Below are positions 22,307 to 30,880 of a stretch of 44,037 nt of DNA, piece by piece. A program made the position numbers and the translations under genes. The notes under the pieces are model-generated. The model was not told the origin of the DNA, searched no databases, and worked only from the letters and a program-made list of their open reading frames with translations. Every line of letters starts with the position of its first letter. Within the stretch, counting starts at the first letter, position 1. The DNA comes from an uncultured Psychroserpens sp. (GTDB taxonomy: Bacteria; Bacteroidota; Bacteroidia; Flavobacteriales; Flavobacteriaceae): contig CAJQOA010000044.1 in NCBI GenBank assembly GCA_905479815.1, positions 1 through 44,037 on the forward strand, read 5' to 3'.

Positions 22307-24139
22307 ATGAAACAGATAATTCTATTTTATTTTTTATTGCTTTTTAGCAGTATGGCTTGGTCACAGACAACGTTGGATTCTATTCAAAAGTTAGACGCCA
22401 TTGTATTGAGTGATGTTAAATTAAAGCGTTACGCCAAAGGTTATAAATTAACTGTTTTGAGCGATTCTTTATTGCGTAAAAATAAAACCTCTTTGACAGA
22501 TGTGCTACGATTTAATTCTAATATTTATTTTAAAGAAAACGGTTATGGTATGGTGTCCTCTGCATCTTTTAGAGGAACTAATGCTTCACAAACAGCAGTC
22601 ATTTGGAATGGGATTAACATTAACTCCCAACTCAATGGTCAAGTAGATTTTAATACCATTTCTTCAGCTAATTACGATAATATAAGTATTAGAAGTGGTG
22701 GAGGAAGCGTACAATACGGAAGTGGAGCGATTGGTGGTACAATTCATCTGGCCAACGATTTTGACTTTAAAAAACACTTTGATAATCGAGTGCAATTAGG
22801 TTTTGGAAGCTTTGATACCAAAAACGCGAATTATAATGGTTCCTTCGGAAATGAAAAATGGTCAGCGAATCTTGGTGTTGCATATGTGAATTCTGATAAT
22901 GACTATCGCTTTTTAGGAACAGATAGAAAGAATGAGAATGGTGCATTCAGTAATCTAGACTTAAATTTTAATTTGGGTTATGTGCTGTCTAAAAAAGATG
23001 TGCTTAAGCTATACCATCAAAACTTTAGAAGTGATCGCGAATTTTCAGCAACATTGTTAGCGCCTTCAAACAGTAAATACGAAACCCAAGATTATCGCAG
23101 TATGCTAGATTGGACGCATATTGGAAATTCATACACATCAACATTCAAAGCAGTTCATTTACAAGAGCAGTTTAAATATTTCGAGAATAAAGATTTAGAC
23201 AATTTTTCTGAAGGTATAGTGAATACATTTTTAGTAAAACACCATTATAAACGCGATTTTTCAAAACGATTAATGGTAAGTGTTATCACAGATTTTAGTC
23301 ACATAAAAGCAAAAGGAAATAGCTTTGATAATCCAAACCGAAATGCTTTTTCTGTAACTGCCATTTTAAATCATAAACCAACAGAAAAGTTGCAATACAA
23401 TTTGAATATAAGACAGGATGTTATTTCAGATTTTGAAAGTCCTATAGTGTTTTCAGGAGATGCGAGTTATCAGTTTTTTAAATGGTATGCGATTAAATTT
23501 AACGCTTCTAAAAACTTTAGAGTTCCAACCTTTAATGATTTATACTGGAATCCTGGTGGTAATTTAGATTTGAAACCAGAAGAATCTTATCAAATAGATT
23601 TAGGTCATGAGTTTGCTTATAAAACGGCGACTTTAAAATTGAACACCTATTATATAGAAACATCAGATTTAATTCAATGGCGACCAAACAATTTTTCTGG
23701 GTATTGGAATCCTGTAAATATTGCTAACGCCAAACATTACGGAATAGAAGCCGAAATAGGCATCAAGAAAACGTTCAATTCACATACATTAAACCTCGTG
23801 AGTGGTTACTCTTATACAGAAACCGAAGACGTAGAAAAAAACCAACGTTTATTTTATGTGCCTTTGCATAAAGCAAATGTGTCTTTAGCATATAATTATA
23901 AAGCCTTTACCGCTTTTTACCAACACGTATATAATGGCGAAGTTGAGATCATTGGTAATACACTTGATGGTTTTGATGTTGGTAATTTTGGGTTAGCCTA
24001 TAGCTTTAATACAACAGGTGAATTGTTGTATGAAGCCAATTTCAGAATAAATAATATATATAATACGTATTACGAAAACGTAGCATTGCGACCAATGCCA
24101 AATAGAAATTTCACTATCAATTTAACACTTAAATTTTAA
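22307..24139 (+). CDS. btuB: TonB-dependent vitamin B12 receptor
   Basis: 610 residues: signal peptide (1-20, ending SSMAWSQ), plug domain (about 30-145; DAIVLSDVKLKRYAKG, SLTDVLRFNSNIYFKENGYG, SASFRGTNASQTAVIWNGIN, YGSGAIGGTIHL) and a 22-strand-type barrel ending in phenylalanine (NRNFTINLTLKF). It brings corrinoids through the outer membrane with TonB energy. The assignment rests on the cobalamin riboswitch directly upstream, the BtuG-like gene 4 bases downstream and the divergent ABC importer. There is no STN domain, as expected for a receptor regulated by riboswitch instead of by sigma signalling. Confidence 0.9.
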   Translation: MKQIILFYFLLLFSSMAWSQTTLDSIQKLDAIVLSDVKLKRYAKGYKLTVLSDSLLRKNKTSLTDVLRFNSNIYFKENGYGMVSSASFRGTNASQTAVIWNGININSQLNGQVDFNTISSANYDNISIRSGGGSVQYGSGAIGGTIHLANDFDFKKHFDNRVQLGFGSFDTKNANYNGSFGNEKWSANLGVAYVNSDNDYRFLGTDRKNENGAFSNLDLNFNLGYVLSKKDVLKLYHQNFRSDREFSATLLAPSNSKYETQDYRSMLDWTHIGNSYTSTFKAVHLQEQFKYFENKDLDNFSEGIVNTFLVKHHYKRDFSKRLMVSVITDFSHIKAKGNSFDNPNRNAFSVTAILNHKPTEKLQYNLNIRQDVISDFESPIVFSGDASYQFFKWYAIKFNASKNFRVPTFNDLYWNPGGNLDLKPEESYQIDLGHEFAYKTATLKLNTYYIETSDLIQWRPNNFSGYWNPVNIANAKHYGIEAEIGIKKTFNSHTLNLVSGYSYTETEDVEKNQRLFYVPLHKANVSLAYNYKAFTAFYQHVYNGEVEIIGNTLDGFDVGNFGLAYSFNTTGELLYEANFRINNIYNTYYENVALRPMPNRNFTINLTLKF

Positions 24140-24143
24140 AATT

Positions 24144-25208
24144 ATGAACACAAAAAAGCTTGCTCTATTGTTATTATCAATCACATTTGTATTTACGTCT
24201 TGTAGTACTGACGATGATGTAAATTCATCTCCATTACCATTAGGTGATTATGAAGATGGGATTTTAATTTCTCATGAGGGGAATTTTGGGCAAGGAAACG
24301 CATCTGTATCGTTTGTGTCTTTTGATTTACAAACGGTTGAGAATAATATTTATAGCACTGTAAATTCTAACCCGTTAGGAGATACAGCTCAAAGTATTGG
24401 GTTTACAGGTGATTTAGCATATATCGTATTGAATGTGTCTAATTCTATTGAAGTTGTAGATCGTTACACGTTTGAATCTGTAGCAACTATTAACACAGGA
24501 TTAAATAACCCTAGATTTATTGCTTTCGCAAATGGAAAAGGGTATGTTACTAATTGGGGTGATGGTTCTGTCGCTACAGATGATTATTTAGCTGTGATAG
24601 ATTTATCATCTAATACATTAACTGCTCAAACAATTTCTGTTGAAGAAGGTCCTGAAGAAATCGTAGCTAGTAATAATACCTTATACGTAGCTCATCAAGG
24701 TGGTTTTGGACAGAACAACTTGATTTCTGTTGTTGATGCAACTTTAGATATGGTGTCTTCAACAATTACTGTTGGTGATGTTCCAAATTCTATGCAATTA
24801 GATAACTCAGGAAATTTATGGGTATTAGCAGGAGGTAAGCCAGCTTGGACAGGTGATGAAACTGGTGGGAAATTATCTAAGATAAATACGAGTGATAACA
24901 GTATAACGTCTATTGATTTTGGAGCAACAGAGCATCCAAATCATTTAGCGTTTGATGGAGGTTCATTATACTACTATGCATCTGGAAGCGTTTTTAAAAT
25001 GGCTTCTAGTGCGACGACATTGCCAGCAACTGCCGAAATTACTGGTTTAAGTTTCTACGGAATGACAGTAAATAACTCAGTACTGTATGGTGTTGATGCA
25101 GGAGATTTTACAAGTAATGGGGCATTATCAAGTTATAATTTATCTTCAAATACATTAGAAGAGACTACAACAGTAAATATTATTCCAGGTGGAATTTACT
25201 TTAACTAA
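24144..25208 (+). CDS. btuG: BtuG-like surface beta-propeller lipoprotein
   Basis: 354 residues: lipoprotein signal (LLLLSITFVFTSC, cysteine near 20) and then repeated beta-propeller blades of the YncE/DUF5074 type, for example DYEDGILISHEGNFGQGN, LAYIVLNVSNSIEVVDRYTFE, PRFIAFANGKGYVTNWGDG, VAHQGGFGQNNLISVVD and VPNSMQLDNSGNLWVLAGG. In Bacteroides, BtuG is a seven-bladed propeller on the cell surface that binds B12 very tightly and sits on BtuB. The gene is 4 bases after btuB in the same riboswitch-controlled transcript and ends at a strong terminator. The BtuG call rests on fold, lipoprotein signal and position; the binding residues were not compared. Confidence 0.8.
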   Translation: MNTKKLALLLLSITFVFTSCSTDDDVNSSPLPLGDYEDGILISHEGNFGQGNASVSFVSFDLQTVENNIYSTVNSNPLGDTAQSIGFTGDLAYIVLNVSNSIEVVDRYTFESVATINTGLNNPRFIAFANGKGYVTNWGDGSVATDDYLAVIDLSSNTLTAQTISVEEGPEEIVASNNTLYVAHQGGFGQNNLISVVDATLDMVSSTITVGDVPNSMQLDNSGNLWVLAGGKPAWTGDETGGKLSKINTSDNSITSIDFGATEHPNHLAFDGGSLYYYASGSVFKMASSATTLPATAEITGLSFYGMTVNNSVLYGVDAGDFTSNGALSSYNLSSNTLEETTTVNIIPGGIYFN

Positions 25209-25236
25209 GCTTATCCCTATGATTATTTGAATTTTA

Positions 25237-25278
25237 ATCATAAAAAAAGCCACTCATTTGAGTGGCTTTTTTTATGAT
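25237..25278. terminator. bidirectional terminator between btuG and the S41 peptidase gene
   Basis: A 20-bp perfect stem (25237-25256 with 25259-25278) around a 2-base loop, core GCCACTCA/TGAGTGGC, with A7 on one side and T7 on the other. It therefore works for both convergent genes. Confidence 0.93.
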
Positions 25279-25290
25279 GAATCTATTTGG

Positions 25291-26733
25291 TTATTTCAAT
25301 TCTAATCGGTTAAGAATAAAACTATCAGTTTCTATATACATGCCTTCCTCAAGAGGTTTAATATTAAGATCAGTTTTAATTGCTCTAAAATCTATTTGTT
25401 GCTGACTAAAACGTCCTAAACCTTGAATGTCTGCAATTGCTGCAGCTAAAAGTGGCTCGTTGATATCACCTAAGATTCCAAAATTTCTTGGTGACTCAAG
25501 TAATGTGATATTTGGTGCTAAACCACTACCAGGAACTGCAACATCATTTACATTAATTGAGTTAGCAACTAATGGTTGCATTGCATAGGTGTGATTTGGA
25601 TTTATCTCACTTGAAGAGAAATCTGGAGAATCATAAATGGTTATCGAAGCTTGTGTTTTTCCAGTAGTGAAATCTCCAATTTGAACGACATCAATATAAG
25701 CGCTTAAACTATTAATAACCAATTCACTTGCAGATGCAGAACGACTTGTCGTTAATACATAAATCTTATTTAGATTAAGACTATTAACTGTATTACCATC
25801 AAAGTTATTGACAAAGTTGAAATTACTGTTAAGCTCTTGTAGCCCACTATTATAAACCAATTTAGAATAGATGTCTCCTGTAAATTGTCCTGTAATCATA
25901 CTTCCTAAATAAGACGCAGTGAGTACTGATCCTCCAGGATTGTATCTTAAATCTAATACTAAATGTTGCACATTGCTAGCTTGTAGTTGCGCAAAAGCGG
26001 CATTAAGTTGTGAGTCAAAGTTTCTATTAAAACCATTGTATACTATATATCCAACATTTTCTCCATCAACATCAATTACAGATGTTAGATGAACAGGGTT
26101 CTCTGTAAAGGTTTCTTTTGTTAATGCTTGACTGTTTGTCGTTGATGTAATGGTGTCATCATCTACTGTGTCTGTAGCATTATCATTATAGGTTCCAAAA
26201 TTTAAAGTATACGTGTCTTGACCTAATAAGTCATTTAAATTATTGACATTTAATTGCGTACCGTCTACGGCATCAAAAACTTGACCGCGTTGTAATCCTA
26301 AACTACTGGCAACACTATTATTGAGAACTAATCTAATAACTCCAAAAACTTCGGTATCACTTCCTGGTTCTAGGTAGAGGTTAAATTCTAGTCCGTTGCT
26401 TTTTGAGGTTCCTGCTAATAATTGCTCAAATTCAATGTAATTTGTTAATAGTCTACTAAAACGATCTACCGTTTCTGGTTGAAATATTAATGAATTAAAT
26501 AAATCTTGTGGATCAGAAAAACCATTGAGATAGGTGCCATACTGTTCATTAGTAGTAAAACGGTCATTTGCCAAATCTGGAATGTCATCTTTATAAAGAT
26601 ATACAGCATTCATGCCTTTCCATACAAAATCATTTATCTCACTGGCAGCAATAGCATTATCGTCTCTATCATCAAAACAACTTGTTAGTGATAATGTGAG
26701 CATAAATAGTAAACTAACTTTTAATAGTCTCAT
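25291..26733 (-). CDS. S41-family peptidase lipoprotein
   Basis: 480 residues from the ATG at 26733, chosen because it opens the lipoprotein signal VSLLFMLTLSLTSC (cysteine near 18); the frame extends 31 codons further without coding character. An N-terminal helical part (WKGMNAVYLYKDDIPDL) is followed by a PDZ-like segment (LNNSVASSLGLQRGQVFDAVDGTQL) and the S41 core with HLVLDLRYNPGGSV, the nucleophile region TSRSASASELVINSL and a lysine in TTGKTQASI. It is a serine protease of the C-terminal-processing type, probably attached to the envelope. It is divergent from the sigma gene at 26972 and converges on btuG. Confidence 0.88.
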   Translation of the reverse strand: MRLLKVSLLFMLTLSLTSCFDDRDDNAIAASEINDFVWKGMNAVYLYKDDIPDLANDRFTTNEQYGTYLNGFSDPQDLFNSLIFQPETVDRFSRLLTNYIEFEQLLAGTSKSNGLEFNLYLEPGSDTEVFGVIRLVLNNSVASSLGLQRGQVFDAVDGTQLNVNNLNDLLGQDTYTLNFGTYNDNATDTVDDDTITSTTNSQALTKETFTENPVHLTSVIDVDGENVGYIVYNGFNRNFDSQLNAAFAQLQASNVQHLVLDLRYNPGGSVLTASYLGSMITGQFTGDIYSKLVYNSGLQELNSNFNFVNNFDGNTVNSLNLNKIYVLTTSRSASASELVINSLSAYIDVVQIGDFTTGKTQASITIYDSPDFSSSEINPNHTYAMQPLVANSINVNDVAVPGSGLAPNITLLESPRNFGILGDINEPLLAAAIADIQGLGRFSQQQIDFRAIKTDLNIKPLEEGMYIETDSFILNRLELK

Positions 26734-26893
26734 CTGTAGTTTTTGTGTTTTAAAATTTCCGAAGATAAAAGAGACCATAGCGTAATCTGCTTTATTCTGA
26801 AATTTTAGATTAATTTTCTTTTTCAACTTATACTAGTCATATAGTCTAGTAAACTTACAATTTACTTACATTATTGTAAATTAAAAAATATCC

Positions 26894-26919
26894 TGTAACA
26901 AAACTGAAACATACTCGTC
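26894..26919 (+). promoter_or_regulatory. ECF-type promoter of the sigma-DUF4252 operon
   Basis: -35 TGTAAC (26894-26899), a 16-base spacer and -10 CGTC (26916-26919, followed by GTAATA). This resembles the TGAAAC-N16-CGTA promoters of other ECF sigma factors, so the operon is probably autoregulated. It lies 52 bases before the sigma ATG. Confidence 0.65.
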
Positions 26920-26971
26920 GTAATAATAAGAAGCGGAATTAATCATTCGTTTTTTAACTAACAAACCACAA

Positions 26972-27481
26972 ATGACACAAACTGATTTTACAAAATTGGT
27001 ATTGCCTTTTAAGGATAAAGTCTTTCGATTAGCAAAAAGACTTCTAGTTTCTCGTGAAGAAGCAGAAGATGCAACGCAAGAGATTTTAATGAAATTGTGG
27101 GATAAAAGACAAAAAATAAAAGAGTATAGGAATATTGAAGCTTTTGCGATGACAATGACAAAGAATTTTTGTTTGGATAGATTAAAATCAAAACAAGCAC
27201 AGAATTTGAAAATCGTTCATAGTAATTACCAAGACAATAACACGTCTTTGCAAAAACAAGTTGAAGCAAAAGATAGTGTGGATTGGGTTTCAAAAATGAT
27301 TGAAGAATTACCAGAACAACAAAAAATAATATTACAGCTTAGAGATATAGAGGAATATGACTTTGATGAGATTGCAAAAGTAGTAGATATGAATCCTACA
27401 GCAATAAGAGTCGCTTTATCAAGAGCTAGAAAAACAATAAGAGAAAAATTAACAAAGACACATCGTTATGGTATTAATTAA
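26972..27481 (+). CDS. ECF sigma factor
   Basis: 169 residues. Sigma-2 (about 10-75): LPFKDKVFRLAKRLLVSREEAEDATQEILMKLWDKR, AFAMTMTKNFCLDRLK. Sigma-4 (about 105-160): MIEELPEQQKIILQLRDIEEYDFDEIAKVV, NPTAIRVALSRARKTIREKL. It should activate its own operon through the TGTAAC/CGTC promoter. It is followed by a membrane protein that overlaps it by 14 bases and is probably its anti-sigma factor, and by two DUF4252 genes. It is not FecI-like: there is no FecR gene and no receptor gene. The trigger is unknown. Confidence 0.93.
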   Translation: MTQTDFTKLVLPFKDKVFRLAKRLLVSREEAEDATQEILMKLWDKRQKIKEYRNIEAFAMTMTKNFCLDRLKSKQAQNLKIVHSNYQDNNTSLQKQVEAKDSVDWVSKMIEELPEQQKIILQLRDIEEYDFDEIAKVVDMNPTAIRVALSRARKTIREKLTKTHRYGIN

Positions 27482-27983
27482 TATAGAACAGTTACTGGAA
27501 AAGTACGACAATGGTGAGACAACCATTAAAGAAGAGCAGGAGCTCAAAGCGTATTTTTCTCAAGATGAGGTGGCACCACATTTGGAGTCTTACAAAGCCA
27601 TGTTTCAATACTTTAACACAACAAAGCAAGAGGATTTATATACAAAGGACGTTCCATTAAAAACCAAAAAGAGTAACATCTATCAATGGATTTCTGTCGC
27701 AGCGTTATTAGTACTCTCGTTAGGGATTTTTACCACCCAATTTGGTAATGACAAAAAGACATTAGGTAGTCTTACTGATGAAGAACTAATAGCTTATAAT
27801 CAAGCTGTAGAAGTTTTAGATCTGGTAGGTTCAAAATTTGACCAAGGCGAAAGTAATATGGCCGCTTTTGGATTAATGTCTAATAAATTATCGCAAGGTG
27901 TAGACAAATTCGAACATGTTACTGAATTTTCAGAAACAACAAACAAGATTTTTAAATCAAAAAAGAAAAAACAAAACAAGTAA
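27468..27983 (+). CDS. probable membrane anti-sigma factor
   Basis: 171 residues. An N-terminal cytoplasmic segment (1-70; INIEQLLEKYDNGETTIKEEQELKAYF) resembles the sigma-binding start of Bacteroidota anti-sigma proteins. One transmembrane helix follows (about 72-88; WISVAALLVLSLGIFTTQF), then a short periplasmic part ending in a lysine-rich tail (KSKKKKQNK). There is no FecR domain. The 14-base overlap with the sigma gene supports translational coupling and an anti-sigma role; this is inferred from position and layout. Confidence 0.78.
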   Translation: MVLINIEQLLEKYDNGETTIKEEQELKAYFSQDEVAPHLESYKAMFQYFNTTKQEDLYTKDVPLKTKKSNIYQWISVAALLVLSLGIFTTQFGNDKKTLGSLTDEELIAYNQAVEVLDLVGSKFDQGESNMAAFGLMSNKLSQGVDKFEHVTEFSETTNKIFKSKKKKQNK

Positions 27984-28001
27984 AAACTAAAACTAGAAAT
28001 T

Positions 28002-28571
28002 ATGAAAAAATTAATATTAATATTCGCAATAGCATTGACAACTTCAGTCTCATTTGGTCAAAGTATGTTTGACAAGTATGAAGACATGAAAGATGTAAGC
28101 TCAGGAGTAATCAATTCAAAAATGTTTAGCATGATTGCAAGCATAGACATTGATTTAGATGATCCAGATGCACAGAAATTCATGGAAATGGCTAAGAAAA
28201 TCGAAAGTGTTAAAATCTTAAGCACAGGTAATTCGTCTATTTCTAAAAGTATGAAAGCAGATGCTGAAAGCCATATAAACAGAGCAAACCTATCTGAATT
28301 GATGCGTTTTAAGGATGGTGATCAAAATGTGAAGTTCTATGTAAAAGAAGGTAAGGATGATAACCATGTAAAAGAGTTATTCATGCTAGTAACTGGATTG
28401 AAAGAATTAACTAAAGATTCAGGAATTGAAATTAACGGTGAAAAACGTGAGTTTGAAACTGTAGTCGTATCAATTACTGGTGATATCGATTTAAGAGAAA
28501 TTTCTAAAATCACGAGTACTATGAATGTGCCAGGAGGAAAGAACTTAGAGAAAGTAGGTAAAAAGAACTAA
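28002..28571 (+). CDS. exported DUF4252 protein
   Basis: 189 residues: signal peptide (1-20, ending SVSFGQ), then a DUF4252 region with FDKYEDMKDVSSGVINSKMF, KKIESVKILSTGN, ELMRFKDGDQNVKFYVKEG and VSITGDIDLREISKI. The family is found in Bacteroidota beside ECF sigma factors; its biochemical role is unknown to me. It follows the anti-sigma gene by 18 bases and precedes a second, more diverged member by 1 base, so all four genes are one transcript. Confidence 0.85.
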   Translation: MKKLILIFAIALTTSVSFGQSMFDKYEDMKDVSSGVINSKMFSMIASIDIDLDDPDAQKFMEMAKKIESVKILSTGNSSISKSMKADAESHINRANLSELMRFKDGDQNVKFYVKEGKDDNHVKELFMLVTGLKELTKDSGIEINGEKREFETVVVSITGDIDLREISKITSTMNVPGGKNLEKVGKKN

Positions 28572-28572
28572 T

Positions 28573-29118
28573 ATGAATACATCAATCAAAACAATAATCA
28601 CTATGTTAATTTTGGTTGTGACTTTACAAAGTTGCAACCAGGATTCAACATTGCAAACGTTCTACGTTGACAATGAATTAGCACCAGGGTTTACATCATT
28701 AGATGTGCCTGTTAGTATGCTGCAAATAGATGAAGAGTCGCTTACCGAAGAACAATTGGAAGCTTATGAGTCTATTGAGAAATTAAGCCTAATTGCTTTT
28801 GTTTTAGATGAAAGTAATAAAGAGCAAATGGATATTGAATATGCTAAAGTAAAGACTATTCTTAAAAATCCTAAGTACGAAGAATTAATGCGTGGAGGAA
28901 ATTCTACCGATGGAAAATTCGTTATCAAATGTATTGGAGATGGAGATGATGTAGATGAGTTTATTCTCTTCGGAAATTCTAACACTACAGGATTTGGTGT
29001 CATTAGAGTCTTAGGTGATGATATGAATTTCAACAAAATAGCACAATTGGCTAAAGTATTACAAGAGTCTGATATTGAAAACTCTACATTGGAGAAGTTT
29101 TCAGGATTTTTTAACTAA
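28573..29118 (+). CDS. DUF4252 lipoprotein
   Basis: 181 residues: lipoprotein signal (MLILVVTLQSC, cysteine near 21) and a DUF4252-like domain, with TFYVDNELAPGFTSLDVPVSML, IEKLSLIAFVLDES, ELMRGGNSTDGKFVIKCIGDGDDVDEFILFG and VIRVLGDDMNFNKIAQLAKVL. It is a diverged partner of the soluble DUF4252 protein encoded 1 base upstream. Here ELMR and the second strand pair align with ELMRFKDGDQNVKFYV of the first, so the two are homologous. It is the last gene of the operon, before the terminator at 29173-29200. Probably outer-membrane or periplasmic; role unknown. Confidence 0.83.
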   Translation: MNTSIKTIITMLILVVTLQSCNQDSTLQTFYVDNELAPGFTSLDVPVSMLQIDEESLTEEQLEAYESIEKLSLIAFVLDESNKEQMDIEYAKVKTILKNPKYEELMRGGNSTDGKFVIKCIGDGDDVDEFILFGNSNTTGFGVIRVLGDDMNFNKIAQLAKVLQESDIENSTLEKFSGFFN

Positions 29119-29172
29119 AGCTTATCACAAATAATTTAAACCAGTAGCTAATATTGATTTAAATGTTAATAG

Positions 29173-29200
29173 CCACTTCAGGTCTGACCACTTGAGGTGG
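29173..29200 (+). terminator. terminator of the sigma-DUF4252 operon
   Basis: An 8-bp stem (CCACTTCA, 29173-29180, with TGAGGTGG, 29193-29200, one G-U pair), a 12-base loop and T7 (29201-29207). It is 55 bases past the last stop. Confidence 0.85.
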
Positions 29201-29282
29201 TTTTTTTATGGCAAATAATTCAGAATAAAATTGAAAAGGAAAAAGGACGATTTATTTCGGTTGTTTTAAATGAGAAATGGTA

Positions 29283-29462
29283 CTAATTAGCATCAGCATC
29301 TTTCAACACAATAAAAATAAGATAACCACCCAAAAAAGTAAATGACGAAAATAAGATCACTTTTACAATGAAATAATCTAATATATCTAAAACGCCAAAC
29401 ACCAAAAACCCAGCTACGATAAGTGCTGAAAACAAAAGTGTTAATGTGTTTTTAGTAGGCAT
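29283..29462 (-). CDS. small two-helix membrane protein (59 residues)
   Basis: A short ORF read directly from the sequence: ATG at 29462, TAG at 29285-29283. It begins MPTKNTLTLLFSALIVAGFL and has two hydrophobic segments (about 7-24 and 33-54), ending in the charged tail LKDADAN. It starts 14 bases after the stop of purB on the same strand. Its coding nature is supported by the uninterrupted frame, a plausible ATG and strong alternation of helices and polar ends. The family is unknown to me. An accessory inner-membrane peptide is the most that can be said. Confidence 0.6.
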   Translation of the reverse strand: MPTKNTLTLLFSALIVAGFLVFGVLDILDYFIVKVILFSSFTFLGGYLIFIVLKDADAN

Positions 29463-29476
29463 TTGTAGTAGTATTA

Positions 29477-30820
29477 TTATATTCCTGTATAGTTACTTGG
29501 GGTTATAGCTTTTAATTCCGTTTTTATAACTTCTGAGACCTCTAAGGTATCAATAAATTCTGAAATAGATTTTTTATTGATTGTTTCATTAGTTCTCGTT
29601 AGGCCTTTTAAAGCTTCATATGGATTAGGATATCCTTCACGACGTAGGATAGTTTGAATCGCTTCTGCAACCACAGCCCAATTGTTTTCTAAGTCTTGAG
29701 CAAACTTAGGCTCGTTAAGTAATAACTTATTTAATCCCTTCAAAATAGACTTAAAACCTATGATTGTATGTCCAAAAGGCACACCAACGTTTCTAAGCAC
29801 TGTACTATCTGTCAAATCACGTTGTAACCTAGAAATAGGAAGCTTTGCAGATAAGTGCTCAAAAATAGCATTTGCAAGACCAAGATTACCTTCAGAGTTT
29901 TCAAAATCAATAGGATTTACTTTATGAGGCATTGCGCTACTTCCAACTTCTCCTTTTTTAATTTTTTGTTTAAAATATTCCATAGACACATAGGTCCATA
30001 CATCGCGATCTAAATCGATAAGGATTGTATTGATACGTTTTAAAGCATCAAATAAAGCAGCCATATGATCGTAGTGTTCAATTTGAGTCGTTGGGAATGA
30101 ATGTTGTAAACCTAGTTTTTCTTGAACAAATTTGCTTCCAAAAGCTTTCCAATCCATTTTTGGATAGGCCACTTTATGTGCATTAAAATTACCTGTTGCA
30201 CCACCAAATTTTGCAGCACTAGGTACATCATTTAATAAATTAAATTGTTCTTCCAAACGTACTACAAACACCTGAATTTCTTTACCCAAACGTGTTGGAG
30301 AGGCTGGTTGACCATGTGTTCTTGCTAGCATTGGGATGTCTTTCCAGTCTTCGGCTAGTGATTTAAGTTTTTCAAGAACCTCAAAATATTCAGGAACATA
30401 CACATCATTCATAGCATCTTTAATGCTTAAAGGAATTGCAGTATTGTTAATATCTTGAGACGTTAATCCAAAATTGATAAACTCTTTATATTTAGATAAG
30501 TTAAGATTGTCAAATTTCTCTTTAATAAAATACTCAACAGCTTTTACATCATGATTTGTAATGGCTTCAATGTCTTTTATAGCTTGTGCATCTTCCGAAG
30601 AAAAAGAGGTGTAAATAGCTCTCAAATCTTCAAATACGTTTGTATCAATATCTGCAAGTTGAGGTAAGTCTGCTTCACAAAGCGCTATGAAATACTCGAT
30701 TTCAACTAAAACGCGATATTTTATAAGTGCTTCTTCAGAAAAATAAGGTGCAAGGTTGCTAACTTTACTTCTATAACGACCATCAATAGGAGAGATGGCA
30801 TTGAGAGATGATATTGACAT
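29477..30820 (-). CDS. purB: adenylosuccinate lyase
   Basis: 447 residues, the normal size. It cleaves adenylosuccinate to AMP and fumarate, and SAICAR to AICAR and fumarate, in purine synthesis. It carries the fumarase/aspartase signature GSSAMPHKVNPIDFENSEG in the C-terminal half and the catalytic histidine region ARTHGQPASPTRLGKE in the middle, and starts SLNAISPIDGRYRSK as PurB does. A TATCTTTG -7 element (30850-30843, minus strand) lies 22 bases upstream, so the leader is short. The small membrane protein gene follows after 14 bases. Confidence 0.97.
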   Translation of the reverse strand: MSISSLNAISPIDGRYRSKVSNLAPYFSEEALIKYRVLVEIEYFIALCEADLPQLADIDTNVFEDLRAIYTSFSSEDAQAIKDIEAITNHDVKAVEYFIKEKFDNLNLSKYKEFINFGLTSQDINNTAIPLSIKDAMNDVYVPEYFEVLEKLKSLAEDWKDIPMLARTHGQPASPTRLGKEIQVFVVRLEEQFNLLNDVPSAAKFGGATGNFNAHKVAYPKMDWKAFGSKFVQEKLGLQHSFPTTQIEHYDHMAALFDALKRINTILIDLDRDVWTYVSMEYFKQKIKKGEVGSSAMPHKVNPIDFENSEGNLGLANAIFEHLSAKLPISRLQRDLTDSTVLRNVGVPFGHTIIGFKSILKGLNKLLLNEPKFAQDLENNWAVVAEAIQTILRREGYPNPYEALKGLTRTNETINKKSISEFIDTLEVSEVIKTELKAITPSNYTGI

Positions 30821-30842
30821 TTGTTGTGTGTTTTTGAAGCTG

Positions 30843-30850
30843 CAAAGATA
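30843..30850 (-). promoter_or_regulatory. -7 element of purB
   Basis: The minus-strand TATCTTTG is an exact TAnnTTTG match 22 bases before the purB ATG. No convincing -33 TTTG is seen. Confidence 0.5.
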
Positions 30851-30880
30851 ACATTTGATTCTTGATTTATGGGTCTATAA

